Origin: Nonomuraea gerenzanensis
Lineage (GTDB): Bacteria > Actinomycetota > Actinomycetes > Streptosporangiales > Streptosporangiaceae
DNA length: 64,000 bases
Reading direction: 5' to 3'
Assembly: GCF_020215645.1 (NCBI RefSeq)
Contig: NZ_CP084058.1
Span: 558,001-622,000, forward strand
Shown: positions 1-8,037 of the stretch, in pieces
Position numbering within the stretch: position 1 is the first letter of the stretch
How the letters are laid out: every line of letters begins with the position of its first letter
Program-made: the position numbers and the translations under genes
The notes under the pieces: model-generated
Database searches by the model: none
Told to the model about the DNA's origin: nothing
What the model saw: only the letters and a program-made list of their open reading frames with translations

Positions 1-325
1 GCTTGACGACCCGCTTGGCGCGCCGGCGCACGTCCGGGGCGCCGACCATGGCCAGCAGCGGGTGACCCTTGAACGAGCGGATCAGCACCGCGTACAGCTC
101 ATCGGATCCCATTGCGAACTCCTCGCCGAGCTCGCGGCACAGGCCGCGCCCGACGCGGGCGTAGTCGGTGATGGACCGCGGTCCCGACCACGGGATCGTG
201 GCCAGTTCGGGGACGCGGCCCTTGCCGCCGGATGACGGGGCCGCGTGACGCGCTGCGGCGCCGCTCCCGTTCGCGTAGCCGGCAGATCCGCGCTCCTCGT
301 TGATGAAAATGCCGTTGTTGCTCAC
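1..325 (-). CDS. AICE operon hypothetical protein (3' end outside window)
   Basis: The frame opens at a GTG (323-325) that overlaps the stop of the upstream membrane-protein gene (GTGA arrangement) and runs off the left edge; about 108 residues are visible. The N-terminus is Gly/Ala/Ser-rich and low-complexity. It is followed by a basic, soluble-looking segment with Y-A-R-V-G-R-G-L and R-R-R-A-K-R-V-V-K. I do not recognise a family. Its place as the last visible gene of a translationally coupled operon behind SpdB-like genes suggests a transfer or replication accessory of the integrative element; that role is inference from position only. Confidence 0.6.
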   Translation of the reverse strand, partial: MSNNGIFINEERGSAGYANGSGAAARHAAPSSGGKGRVPELATIPWSGPRSITDYARVGRGLCRELGEEFAMGSDELYAVLIRSFKGHPLLAMVGAPDVRRRAKRVVK

Positions 326-558
326 AGGTTCTCCTTGCGCGCGCACTCGCGCACGATCTCGACGATGCGGCCGGTGAGGTAGGCGAGCCGGGGCACGCCC
401 ACCAGGGATGCGGCGTAGGCGTCCAACGCGCTGGCCGCGAGCACGACCACGTGGCCGAGCATGGTCAGCGCGGCCACGGTGCAGGAGACCGCCAGCATCA
501 GCACGTAGCGGGCCTGCCGCGCGTGAAGCCCCCGCCGGTCGATGTAGAGGCGGTTCAC
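322..558 (-). CDS. small membrane protein of AICE transfer operon
   Basis: A 78-residue protein starting at GTG 558 (VNRLYIDRRG), overlapping the preceding gene's end by 4 bases. One or two hydrophobic stretches (ARYVLMLAVSCTVAALTML and the following VVVLAAS) indicate a membrane protein, followed by an amphipathic, charged C-terminus. Such small, unnamed membrane proteins are common among Spd (spread) genes of actinomycete integrative elements; that assignment is by context. A longer upstream extension of the frame would run through the neighbouring gene and is rejected. Confidence 0.6.
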   Translation of the reverse strand: MNRLYIDRRGLHARQARYVLMLAVSCTVAALTMLGHVVVLAASALDAYAASLVGVPRLAYLTGRIVEIVRECARKENL

Positions 559-809
559 CGGCGACCCCCTCGCATACGGCCGTCGCGGCGCGCCTGCCGG
601 CGGGAGGTGCGGCGGGTCGTGCGGTGCCGCGGGAACACGGCGGCCTCGACGGCGGTCAGGACGATCACGACACAGGCGAGCGTCAGCCCGAACGCGACCG
701 GCGACCAGCCCAGCAGCAGCCAGACCAGCCCGACGACCGCGGCCATGGCGAGCATGCTGCCGAAGTCGGGGCCGATCCTGTGGCGGGCGGTGTACTTCCT
801 GCGGGCCAT
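555..809 (-). CDS. small membrane protein of AICE transfer operon
   Basis: An 84-residue protein (MARRKYTARHRIG start). It has two adjacent hydrophobic segments (MLAMAAVVGLVWLLLGW; VAFGLTLACVVIVLTAVEAA) and a very basic C-terminal tail rich in Arg, giving a hairpin topology with a cytoplasmic basic tail. The stop overlaps the next gene's start by 4 bases and the start overlaps the stop of the gene upstream, so it is translationally coupled. Context suggests a Spd-like role in intramycelial spread; no named family is recognised. Confidence 0.65.
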   Translation of the reverse strand: MARRKYTARHRIGPDFGSMLAMAAVVGLVWLLLGWSPVAFGLTLACVVIVLTAVEAAVFPRHRTTRRTSRRQARRDGRMRGGRR

Positions 810-1057
810 CACGCGCCACCCCCTCGACGCGGGCGGTTCAACCGGTGCCGCGCTTCGTCGATCTCGGCGCCAAGCTCGTGCCAGCGCTGGCACGCGCGCC
901 ACGTCGCGGCGAGGAAGCCGGTGATGAAGATGACGACGCCGAGCGGGTTGCCCGTCGAGGCCATCAGCGCGACCCAGCCGGCGAAGCCGAGCAGGGCCAG
1001 GGTGGGCAGGATCGTCCACACCTCGGCGGGAGGCGAGAAACGGCGCTTGGCCATCAC
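809..1057 (-). CDS. small membrane protein of AICE transfer operon
   Basis: An 82-residue protein with two hydrophobic segments (VWTILPTLALLGFAGWVALM; NPLGVVIFITGFLAATW) followed by a charged helix (QRWHELGAEIDEARHRL). Two in-frame ATGs (1057 and 1054) could start it; the overlap with the DUF2637 gene's stop is compatible with both. The hydrophobic-hairpin plus charged-tail layout matches its two downstream neighbours, suggesting three paralogous-looking but diverged Spd-type proteins in one operon. Confidence 0.65.
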   Translation of the reverse strand: MMAKRRFSPPAEVWTILPTLALLGFAGWVALMASTGNPLGVVIFITGFLAATWRACQRWHELGAEIDEARHRLNRPRRGGGA

Positions 1058-2037
1058 GCGGCACCTCCCGCGCTGGTGCCCGCCGTCAGGGCGGGCCGGT
1101 CGGTGAACGCCTCATCGCTCAGCAACGCCTCGTGGCGCAGCCTGGTCACGATGTGCCGCACGCCGGCGTCGAGCGGCTCGGCGACCGGCTCGACGCCGGC
1201 CGGGTCGCTGTCCTCGATGGACTCGGCGGGCCAGTCGGCCAGCCGGGCGTTGATCAGCTCGACCGCGCGCCGCTCGGTGATGCCGAACCGGTCGATCAGG
1301 TGGTCCGGGTGCGGCGGCCGGCCCTGCATCCGCAACGTGGTCACGACCAGGTCGTCAACCACCTCGCCGATGATGGTCCGGGCCGCGGTACGGGTCAGCT
1401 TGAACCGGTCGGACAGCTTGCGCTCCGACAGCGGCTCACGCGCCAGCACGCTCGCCCCGTAGGCCAGCCGGGCGGCCTCCTCGACCGTGGCCGCCACGAC
1501 CGGCGCAGGCGCGTCCGGCTCGGCGGCCTCCTGCTCGGTGTGGTCCTCGACCGGCTCAGGCGCGGCCTCGGGGGCGAGCTCGGCGGACGGGCGCGGGATA
1601 CGGCGGCGCAGCATGCCCATCAGCAGCTCATAGGCGACCACCAGCACGATCGGCGCAACCGCGCTGATCAGGCTGGACGCCGGTCCACCGGACCAGCCAT
1701 GCGCGACGTTCGCGGCCAGCGTGGCGACCGCGCCGGCGATCAGCGCGAGCCTGGCCAGCCACGGCGCCTTATCGCCACGGCGGGAGGCGTCGAGCATGAC
1801 GAGCGATCCCATGATGATCACGCCGTCGATCAGGACGGGCAGCGTCCACGCCGTCGCGACCGGCTCGCCCGCCGTCATGGCCAGGCCGTGCTGGTGGCGG
1901 AAACTGACGTAGGCGGCCACCGCGGCGATCACCGACACGACGGCGATGGCGACCCGGCGGGTGGCCAGGCCCGCGGTCACCGCACCACCGTGGGTGGCGG
2001 GCGGCGGGTTGGCCGGCTCGGTAGGGTTCGGGTTCAC
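1054..2037 (-). CDS. DUF2637 / SpdB-like integral membrane protein
   Basis: A 327-residue protein starting at GTG 2037. Four transmembrane segments lie in the first half: VAIAVVSVIAAVAAYVSF, WTLPVLIDGVIIMGSLVML, LALIAGAVATLAANVAHG and ISAVAPIVLVVAYELLMG. A Pro/Glu-rich linker follows, then a helix-turn-helix-looking C-terminal segment (EPLSERKLSDRFKLTRTA). This architecture (DUF2637 membrane part plus winged-helix tail) is known from actinomycete plasmids and AICEs, where it is annotated as SpdB or 'DUF2637 domain-containing'. Its role in spreading the element within mycelium is family knowledge, not visible directly. It heads the translationally coupled run of small membrane genes. Confidence 0.8.
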   Translation of the reverse strand: MNPNPTEPANPPPATHGGAVTAGLATRRVAIAVVSVIAAVAAYVSFRHQHGLAMTAGEPVATAWTLPVLIDGVIIMGSLVMLDASRRGDKAPWLARLALIAGAVATLAANVAHGWSGGPASSLISAVAPIVLVVAYELLMGMLRRRIPRPSAELAPEAAPEPVEDHTEQEAAEPDAPAPVVAATVEEAARLAYGASVLAREPLSERKLSDRFKLTRTAARTIIGEVVDDLVVTTLRMQGRPPHPDHLIDRFGITERRAVELINARLADWPAESIEDSDPAGVEPVAEPLDAGVRHIVTRLRHEALLSDEAFTDRPALTAGTSAGGAA

Positions 2038-2133
2038 AGTCTGGATCTCCTTGAATGCGGGGACGGATTGAGGTCCCCGACCGGTGTTGCGACCACTGGC
2101 CGGGGACCGCTGACGAGGTGGACGGCGGCGCGG

Positions 2134-2517
2134 TCAGGCGGCGGCCTGCTCGGCGCAGTCGTTACAGGTGCCGAGCCGGCCAGACAGCACGTAGCCGACA
2201 TCGCGCAGGCACTCAGGGCAGGTCCGGCGGGCGGCATTCGCCTTGGCCAGCGCGGCACGCTGCCGGACGGTCGGGACGCGCTTCGGCAGTGCCAGGCGCA
2301 CGTCATACAGGAAGGCGACCCGAACGCCACCGCGGGCGCGGTAGCGGCGCGAGCTCCACAACACCTGGCCTTGCACGTCCTGTCCGCCGGGCCGAAGCCC
2401 AGCGGTGGTGAGCTGTCGCCGGGTGAGCAGGTGCGGCGGCGCCATCCGCCACGGCCACGTAGGCAGTGCGTAGCGCTGGCCGGTCGGGTCCCAGAAACGG
2501 GCACGAATGCGGCTCAC
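2134..2517 (-). CDS. RRQRL-motif-like zinc-ribbon protein
   Basis: A 127-residue protein. The N-terminal half carries LPTWPWRMAPPHLLTRRQL and GLRPGGQ, close to the RRQRL signature of a small AICE-associated family. The C-terminus has CPECLRDVGYVLSGRLGTC-NDC, a four-cysteine zinc ribbon. The motif here reads RRQLT rather than RRQRL. The family is found next to WhiB-like and SpdB genes in actinomycete integrative elements; function is unknown. A 96-base gap separates it from the DUF2637 gene downstream and 32 bases from the WhiB gene upstream, so one transcript is plausible. Confidence 0.75.
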   Translation of the reverse strand: MSRIRARFWDPTGQRYALPTWPWRMAPPHLLTRRQLTTAGLRPGGQDVQGQVLWSSRRYRARGGVRVAFLYDVRLALPKRVPTVRQRAALAKANAARRTCPECLRDVGYVLSGRLGTCNDCAEQAAA

Positions 2518-2549
2518 GAGTCCATCACCGACTTCGCGACGGGGAGCCG

Positions 2550-2945
2550 TCAGGCCGCTTCGCGCGGCGTGGGCGTCGAGGCGCCCTGCCCGCCGGCCAG
2601 CGTCGCGAGCTCGTCAGGCGTCAGGCCCGCCCACACACCCGCCTCGGGGCGCGCGTCGAGGGCGTAGAACAGGCACGAGGCCCACACTGGGCACTCAGCA
2701 CAAACCTCGCGAGCAACCTGCTCGCGGGCGGCTTTGGCGTCGGCGGGCTCGTCGATGAAGGCATCGGGGCCGGCGTGCAGGTCGGGGTCGAACCGGCATG
2801 CCCCCTCTTCCGCCAGCTGGCGTGGCATGCCCTCGGTGACCGAGGCCAGCAATGCCTGATAACCGCGGGCACAGTCCCGAACCAGTCGGGACTGTGCCCT
2901 GTCGTAAGCGTGATCTTGCACGGTGAACGTTCCGGGCGGCTTCAT
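2550..2945 (-). CDS. WhiB-family iron-sulfur regulator
   Basis: A 131-residue protein. Cysteines lie in the Wbl order: an isolated Cys in GACRFDP, then EVCAECPVWASC (C-x2-C-x5-C), followed by the G[V/I]W-type turn GVWAGLTPDE. These ligate a 4Fe-4S cluster in the family. The start at ATG 2945 is preferred because AAGGGA sits about 7 bases upstream; a longer frame reaches 3125 but has no comparable ribosome binding site. AICE-borne Wbl proteins are common first genes of transfer operons. The two palindromic operators upstream (3145-3196) probably put it under GntR control. Confidence 0.85.
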   Translation of the reverse strand: MKPPGTFTVQDHAYDRAQSRLVRDCARGYQALLASVTEGMPRQLAEEGACRFDPDLHAGPDAFIDEPADAKAAREQVAREVCAECPVWASCLFYALDARPEAGVWAGLTPDELATLAGGQGASTPTPREAA

Positions 2946-3144
2946 TGCGATCCCTTCGGATTGGTGCGCCTGGGGCAGTTGGACTGCAAAGCGTGGGATC
3001 GACCCACACGAACCGCCTTTTCGGTGGGAGGCGGTGACCCGATGAAGTTGTCGCAAGCAGCAGGCGCTACAGCCCTCGGCGCGCGGCCTGAGCCGCCTTC
3101 CTAGGGATCTTTCGGGCTGTCGCATCGATCTCGCCTAGGCGACT

Positions 3145-3196
3145 ACTCGACTAGAGGAGTTCTGATTCATGTATCGCAGACTCGTCTAGAGGAGTC
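3145..3196. promoter_or_regulatory. two tandem palindromic operators, probable GntR (KorSA-like) sites
   Basis: ACTCGACTAGAGGAGT (3145-3160) and GACTCGTCTAGAGGAGTC (3179-3196) are two near-perfect palindromes of the form ACTC-N-WCTAGA-N-GAGT. Their centres are 35 bp apart. They lie between the 3' end of the gntR gene and the WhiB-led operon, about 200 bases upstream of the WhiB start. They therefore belong to the transfer-operon promoter region rather than to gntR's own 5' side. Binding by the adjacent GntR protein is inference. Confidence 0.55.
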
Positions 3197-3201
3197 AAGC
3201 G

Positions 3202-3984
3202 TTATCGCGCAGGAAGTTGGTAAGCGAGAACGTAGGCGTCACTGGACATCACGGTGTCGCAGACCTCCACCGCCCTACCGTCCTCGGTGAAGGCTGTTCG
3301 AATGAGGTGGAAAACCGGCGTTCCGGGCGCGAGCTTGAGGGCCTTGGCCTCTTCACGCAGGGGCATGCGCGCCTTGATCTCTTCGTCGAAGTGGTCCAGT
3401 CGGTAACCCATCTCCTCCAGTCGGGCATAGATGCCCCCCGGCCCTGTATCGGGCTCGGCGATCCGCGTTCCTGAAGCGATAGCAGCAGGCAGGTATGAGA
3501 CTGCCGTCTCTACGGGGTGGCCGTTGATCAGATAACGACGGGAGCGTACGAGAATCTTGTCCTGGACGGTCAGGCCTAGTCGCTTCGCCACGTCGGCCGA
3601 AGCATCCACCTCGGTGATTCGAATGGAATCGACCGAAGGCTTGCCCCCGGACTCCTCCGTCTCCACGATGAAAGCTGCCTTCCCCCTCTGCCGATGGCGT
3701 CGAGCGAAGCGGTCAGACGCGAGTCGGCGAACTGGCGGCCGCGAACGCACGAACACTCCCCGCCCATGCTCTGCAACAGTCAACCCTTCACTCTGGAGGA
3801 GTTGGAGGGCGCTCCTGACGGTCATGCGGGCCACACCGTAGTGCGCCATGAGTGTGGCTTCAGACGGCACCTTTGCTCCGGGCGCGAGACGTCCATGCTC
3901 GATAGCCTCGCGAAGGTGATCGGCCATCTGTTTGAACACGGGACGATCTGACTCCGGATCCAGGCCCGGCAAGATGAGGTCCAT
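3202..3984 (-). CDS. GntR/UTRA (HutC-type) transcriptional repressor, KorSA-like
   Basis: A 260-residue protein. The N-terminal winged helix (about residues 15-80) has the GntR signature PSEATLMAHYGVARMTVRSAL. A UTRA effector domain (about 95-255) follows, with RRYLINGHPVETAVSYLP and FHLIRTAFTEDGRAVEVCDT. AICEs of the pSAM2 type use a GntR repressor (KorSA) to hold back replication and transfer genes, commonly beside a NUDIX gene. The same pairing is seen here, with the NUDIX gene divergent 77 bases away. Effector ligand unknown. Confidence 0.88.
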   Translation of the reverse strand: MDLILPGLDPESDRPVFKQMADHLREAIEHGRLAPGAKVPSEATLMAHYGVARMTVRSALQLLQSEGLTVAEHGRGVFVRSRPPVRRLASDRFARRHRQRGKAAFIVETEESGGKPSVDSIRITEVDASADVAKRLGLTVQDKILVRSRRYLINGHPVETAVSYLPAAIASGTRIAEPDTGPGGIYARLEEMGYRLDHFDEEIKARMPLREEAKALKLAPGTPVFHLIRTAFTEDGRAVEVCDTVMSSDAYVLAYQLPAR

Positions 3985-4061
3985 TGCGAGTCAACTCCTC
4001 CACTCGTACATACGTGTACTAGCTTGGGAGTCTAGCTAGAGGCAAACCGCGAGAGGCTGCT
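3985..4061. promoter_or_regulatory. divergent promoter region between gntR and NUDIX gene
   Basis: This 77-base interval must hold both divergent promoters. It contains GAGTCAACTC, the imperfect palindrome GTACATACGTGTAC and GGGAGTCTAGCTAGAGG. The last of these shares the GAGTCTAG/CTAGAGG half-sites of the operators at 3145-3196, so autoregulation by GntR is plausible. No confident -35/-10 pair can be assigned by eye. Confidence 0.35.
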
Positions 4062-4502
4062 ATGGATCAAGACTCGCGTCATTCGGTAAGCGTCGCGGGC
4101 GTCATCGTAGACGACCAGGACAGGGCCCTGCTCATTCAGCGTCGGGACAACAGCCACTGGGAAGCCCCAGGAGGCGTCCTTGAGCTGGACGAGGACATCG
4201 TCAGCGGACTGCGGCGGGAGGTTAGGGAGGAGACGGGTCTCGAAGTCGAGCCGGAACTACTTACTGGTGTGTACAAGAACATGAAACGCGGGATCATCGC
4301 GCTCGTCTTCCGTTGTCGCGCCATAGGTGGATCTCTGACAGTCACCGATGAGTCACGAGCTTTCCGCTGGATGGCTGCCGACGAAGTGCGTGCATTGGCA
4401 GTCGAAGCATTTGCTGTCCGTGTGCTGGACGCTCTGTGCAACGACGGCAAGCCTGCTGTCCGAGGGCACGATGGCGTTCACAACGTCGGACCGAGTTTCT
4501 AG
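4062..4502 (+). CDS. NUDIX hydrolase, AICE-associated
   Basis: A 146-residue protein. It has a complete NUDIX box (GGVLELDEDI ... REVREETGL, G-x5-E-x7-R-E-U-x-E-E-x-G-U) at about residues 34-57. It lacks long extensions, consistent with a small nucleotide-diphosphate pyrophosphatase. In pSAM2-like elements a NUDIX gene sits between korSA and pra and affects the excision/transfer switch; the location next to a GntR gene supports that role here. Substrate cannot be told from sequence. Confidence 0.85.
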   Translation: MDQDSRHSVSVAGVIVDDQDRALLIQRRDNSHWEAPGGVLELDEDIVSGLRREVREETGLEVEPELLTGVYKNMKRGIIALVFRCRAIGGSLTVTDESRAFRWMAADEVRALAVEAFAVRVLDALCNDGKPAVRGHDGVHNVGPSF

Positions 4503-4790
4503 GGGACTGATATACCCTCCCTGGACTAGTGCGACGGGTACCCCTTCCCTGCCAGCTGGCGGCGACAGGCTAGCGTCACGTCCTCAGCGGCGTCGCCAGC
4601 TCAAGAACCATGTGGCCGGTACGTGATTGGCGCTGGGGTTCGCTTTGCCGTGTGTCAGGGCGGCCGGCGTGCCGCTGGAGTGGGGAACATTCCGCATGCC
4701 AAGACGAGAAACGGAAGACCGCATCTGTCAGTGCGCCGTCCTACAGTTGTGGCCTACAGGTCCCCCCAGCCCTCTCAGGAGGCTCTAGCC

Positions 4791-5876
4791 ATGGAACTCA
4801 GATCACTCATCGAACGCATCGGCACCAGCTACGACCGGACCATGGGCATGTCCAGCGAAGCGCAGCGCTTGCTACGGCAGGCTGGGACGGAACTACTGCA
4901 GTGGCTTCCTGCCGGGTACTTGCCGGTTGGTAGTGGGGGGAAGGGTGCTCCCGCCTTCGTTCCATGGATTTCCGTGTTCGATCCGGATGAAACAGAGACG
5001 GCGCGGCACGGGATGTACGTCGTCTATCTCTTCGCTGAGGATATGCAGACGGTCGCGCTCAGCTTGAACCAGGGAGTTACCGAGCTTATCGACCGGTTCA
5101 AGACCTCTCGCGGGCGTCAATTGCTGAGGCAACAAGCGGATAGCATCAGGACGGCTCTGCCTCCTGAACTGACGGGCGGGCTGGAGGTAGCCATCGATCT
5201 CCGCACCAAGGCGCCCCTGCCAGTCCACTACGAGTTCGGCAACATTCTCGCTACCACGTATAAAATCGCCGATCTGCCGGACGAAGCGACAATGGTGGGT
5301 GACCTACAGCGTTTCATTCGGCTCTACCAAGAGGCTCTTGCTGTACGTGAGGAGCTTCGGCAAACGACGCCAGACGCTATCGTCACAACTGTTAAAAGGC
5401 AAACCGCCTCCACCTCTGTCAGAACAGGCGAGTTCAAGCCTAAGAACTCCTCTGACTACGTTGCAGAAATCAAGGCACGGACCCTCATAAAAAGCCGTAC
5501 TCACGAACGCATCGTTGAAGAGTACGGCAAGTATCTGATCTCTCTGGGCTTGGACCCTAAGACTACTGTGGTACACCCGCGGGATATGACCGTTCAGTGC
5601 GACGGCATCGAGTGGCTGATCGAAGTAAAAATGGTCAGGCGTGGGAACGCGGTCAGCGCAACTCGCGAGGCAATCGGGCAGCTACTGCAATACCGCCACT
5701 TCCTCTATCCAGGAGAACGGGAGTCAGTGCGAATGCTGGCGGTTTTTAATGAGGAGGTCGGCGCGGCATGCGTAGACCTCCTGGAGAGCCTGCATATTGG
5801 GAGTGTCTGGCGAGAGCATGGTCAATGGCTAGGCTCGCCACTCGCGCAGCGAGCTAAGCTCTGCCGCTACACGTAA
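4791..5876 (+). CDS. MrcB_N (DUF3578) + PD-(D/E)XK nuclease, putative restriction protein
   Basis: A 361-residue protein. The start is ATG 4791, with AGGAGG 8 bases upstream. Residues 1 to about 130 match the MrcB N-terminal/DUF3578 fold seen before McrB-like GTPases (GTELLQWLPAGYLPVGSGGK, PWISVFDPDET, YVVYLFAEDMQTVALSLNQG). The C-terminal region has a PD-(D/E)XK pattern: D271, E278-V-K280, then a helix with Q and Y (IGQLLQYRHFL). No GTPase or AAA motor is present, so recognition and nuclease parts appear fused directly. It looks like AICE defence cargo against modified or foreign DNA; target specificity is unknown. Confidence 0.7.
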   Translation: MELRSLIERIGTSYDRTMGMSSEAQRLLRQAGTELLQWLPAGYLPVGSGGKGAPAFVPWISVFDPDETETARHGMYVVYLFAEDMQTVALSLNQGVTELIDRFKTSRGRQLLRQQADSIRTALPPELTGGLEVAIDLRTKAPLPVHYEFGNILATTYKIADLPDEATMVGDLQRFIRLYQEALAVREELRQTTPDAIVTTVKRQTASTSVRTGEFKPKNSSDYVAEIKARTLIKSRTHERIVEEYGKYLISLGLDPKTTVVHPRDMTVQCDGIEWLIEVKMVRRGNAVSATREAIGQLLQYRHFLYPGERESVRMLAVFNEEVGAACVDLLESLHIGSVWREHGQWLGSPLAQRAKLCRYT

Positions 5877-6219
5877 CGGTGTGGGCTGAAGGTCGCCGGC
5901 CCGCCTCAAACATCAGTTAGACACCTGTGTGGAACAGGCAGCCTCTCGTTCTGGAACCCCGCGTGTCCTGCCATCGCCCCGACCCGTCCCCGGGGCAACA
6001 TGGTTGTATCGCGGCACCGCGACTTAGAACGCTGCGCCGGAAATGACCGGTTCCCACGCGTTGAGCGGCCAGCTGCTGGCAGTGGGGATTGCTTGCCCCG
6101 ACTCTAGGCGCGCTGCTCAACAGCATGGCACCCAGGGGGTAGTTGAGAACCCCCTGGGTGCCCCATTCCATGGCGGAGAGCATCGGAGTATGCTTGCTAT
6201 CCCCTCCGAAGGACGAAAT
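5877..6219. other. intergenic region with terminator-like hairpin
   Basis: This 343-base stretch between two defence-type genes holds no convincing gene; the open frame that enters it from the downstream gene lacks a ribosome binding site before 6220. The only strong structure is the perfect 14-bp hairpin at 6127-6162. The next gene's ribosome binding site (GAAGGA) lies at about 6208-6213. The stretch is less GC-rich than the surrounding chromosome, like the cargo genes on both sides. Confidence 0.5.
6127..6162 (+). terminator. perfect 14-bp hairpin, probable terminator
   Basis: GGCACCCAGGGGGT and its exact complement ACCCCCTGGGTGCC flank an 8-base loop (AGTTGAGA). It lies 250 bases after the MrcB_N-nuclease gene and 58 bases before the GmrSD-like gene. 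There is no U-tract, which is common for actinomycete terminators. It would insulate the two defence genes or act as an attenuator of the second. Confidence 0.6.
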
Positions 6220-8004
6220 ATGGCCATCATCAAGCATGCCGCTCGCCAGACCCTCGGGCAACTAATTGGGGCAAATAACCCGGTCGTAACCGTACCGGAT
6301 GACAGTCAACGCCAATTCGCATGGACAAAGAAGGAAGTGGACACCTTCTGGACCGATGTCGAGAAGTTCTCTAAGTTGCGAGCAACTGGAAGCGAGGCGT
6401 CTTCAGAGTACTTTATTGGGCCGATTGTCACCATCACGGACGAGCAAGGCAAAACTAGGGCGCTTCTGGATGGCCAGCAACGCTTGACGACCTCCACCAT
6501 TCTACTATCAGCCTTGCGTGACGCGCTATGGGGAATTGGAACGGCGGAGTCCAGATTTCAAGCAACGAACCTTCAGAGAGACTATATCGCGAGGAAAGCA
6601 AGTCGCCGTCAGCCGATGGAATATTTTCTGACCCTATCGAGATTCGACAAAGCGTTCTTCCGCGACTACATTCAGAATTGGGATGAAGCCCAAGGGCGCC
6701 CCGAAAGAGTAGAGAACCCCATCAATCCATCACACCAACTCATTATACAAGCGCGCTCAAATTTTGATCTCAAGGTAGCCCAGAAGCTCACCGAAATAGA
6801 TGGAATTGAGAATCAGCTTGATTGGGTTGAGGACTTTTCCAACTGCTTGATCGATGGGCTCGTGTTCGTCGAAATACAGACTCCGACATCCAGCGATGCC
6901 AACGAGGTCTTCGAGACTATTAACTCTCGCGGCAAAGACCTATCGACGGTCGATCTCGTGAGAAACTTTCTTATGGCAAAGAGCCGAAATGTAGACGAGA
7001 AAGAGCGCGTGAATCAAGCCTGGGATTTCCTTCTGCAAGGCTTCGATAAGCGGGAGGAAATCGAGCGTTTCCTGCGCCACTCATGGGTTGCTCGACATGG
7101 AGATGTAAAAGCTCACAGCCTATATTCCACAATCCGAGCCAATCTAGAGAAGAGGTTCGAGAAGAAGGCCCAGTCATATTCTGCTCAAAGCTTTGCCGCC
7201 GAGTTACAGTCCGACTCAGAGCGTTACATGGATCTAATCGCCTGCACAACAGGTCACACAGGTTTGGATTCGTATCTCGCAGAAGTTAAGGCTTTAGGCG
7301 CAGACGCCCTGTACCCGCTCCTCCTCGCAGCGTCTCAAAATAACCAGTATGGCGATCTACAGCAGCTAGCACAAGTCGCCCTGACCTACTACGTAAGGTG
7401 GACGGTAGTGGGCCGACGGGAGTCCACCATTCTCGAAGAGGTCATATTCGAGGCAGCAAAGGAGCTTTCTAGCGGATCGCGCGTGGAGTCTGCCTTGGCG
7501 CGCATCAGTGATGCACTTCCGAACGATGAAGCCTTTCAGGCGGACTTCAGTAACGTGTCCATATCAAAAAGCTCTCAGGCTCGCTACTTGCTGACGAAAA
7601 TCGAACGATTCATGCGGCAAGAGAAGGGTGTTGATGAAGTGGAGGTTGCCGGGAGTAAAATAGTGCACGTTGATCATATCTATCCTCAGCATCCTCCTTA
7701 CGAATGGATTCTCAAGGATCAACCGGGCGACCGACCGGGGGAGCAGCACAGTAAATGGGTCGCGCGCCTAGGTAATCAGACTTTGCTTCACGGAAAGAAG
7801 AATGTAGAGGCTTCCAATCGCCCATATCCAGAGAAAAGTGATCTTTATGAAGAGTCGCTTTTCCAGATAACGAGGTCAACTGGCATTCCGAGGGTATGGG
7901 ATTCAGCGGCGAACTTCTGGCGCACTGAAGGGATTCGGGAACGTCAAGCATTCCTGGCCACCTTGGCCGTGAAGGTCTGGCCAAACGGCGACTCGTTTAG
8001 CTAG
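6220..8004 (+). CDS. GmrSD-type restriction enzyme (DUF262 + DUF1524 HNH)
   Basis: A 594-residue protein starting at ATG 6220 behind GAAGGA. The N-terminal DUF262 part has the diagnostic DGQQR (D84) and the downstream FETINSRGKDLSTVDLVRN. The C-terminal DUF1524 part carries the HNH motif beginning HVDHIYPQHP (H483, D485, H486) and ends with N-x8-N-type ligands near LGNQTLL-GKKN. This is the single-chain architecture of GmrSD, a nucleotide-dependent type IV enzyme that cleaves modified DNA. Base usage is noticeably less GC-rich than core genes in the window, fitting acquired cargo. Whether it acts with the MrcB_N protein is untested. Confidence 0.85.
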   Translation: MAIIKHAARQTLGQLIGANNPVVTVPDDSQRQFAWTKKEVDTFWTDVEKFSKLRATGSEASSEYFIGPIVTITDEQGKTRALLDGQQRLTTSTILLSALRDALWGIGTAESRFQATNLQRDYIARKASRRQPMEYFLTLSRFDKAFFRDYIQNWDEAQGRPERVENPINPSHQLIIQARSNFDLKVAQKLTEIDGIENQLDWVEDFSNCLIDGLVFVEIQTPTSSDANEVFETINSRGKDLSTVDLVRNFLMAKSRNVDEKERVNQAWDFLLQGFDKREEIERFLRHSWVARHGDVKAHSLYSTIRANLEKRFEKKAQSYSAQSFAAELQSDSERYMDLIACTTGHTGLDSYLAEVKALGADALYPLLLAASQNNQYGDLQQLAQVALTYYVRWTVVGRRESTILEEVIFEAAKELSSGSRVESALARISDALPNDEAFQADFSNVSISKSSQARYLLTKIERFMRQEKGVDEVEVAGSKIVHVDHIYPQHPPYEWILKDQPGDRPGEQHSKWVARLGNQTLLHGKKNVEASNRPYPEKSDLYEESLFQITRSTGIPRVWDSAANFWRTEGIRERQAFLATLAVKVWPNGDSFS

Positions 8005-8037
8005 GGAGCATCAAGAGCGGAGCTTACGGGGGGCTTG

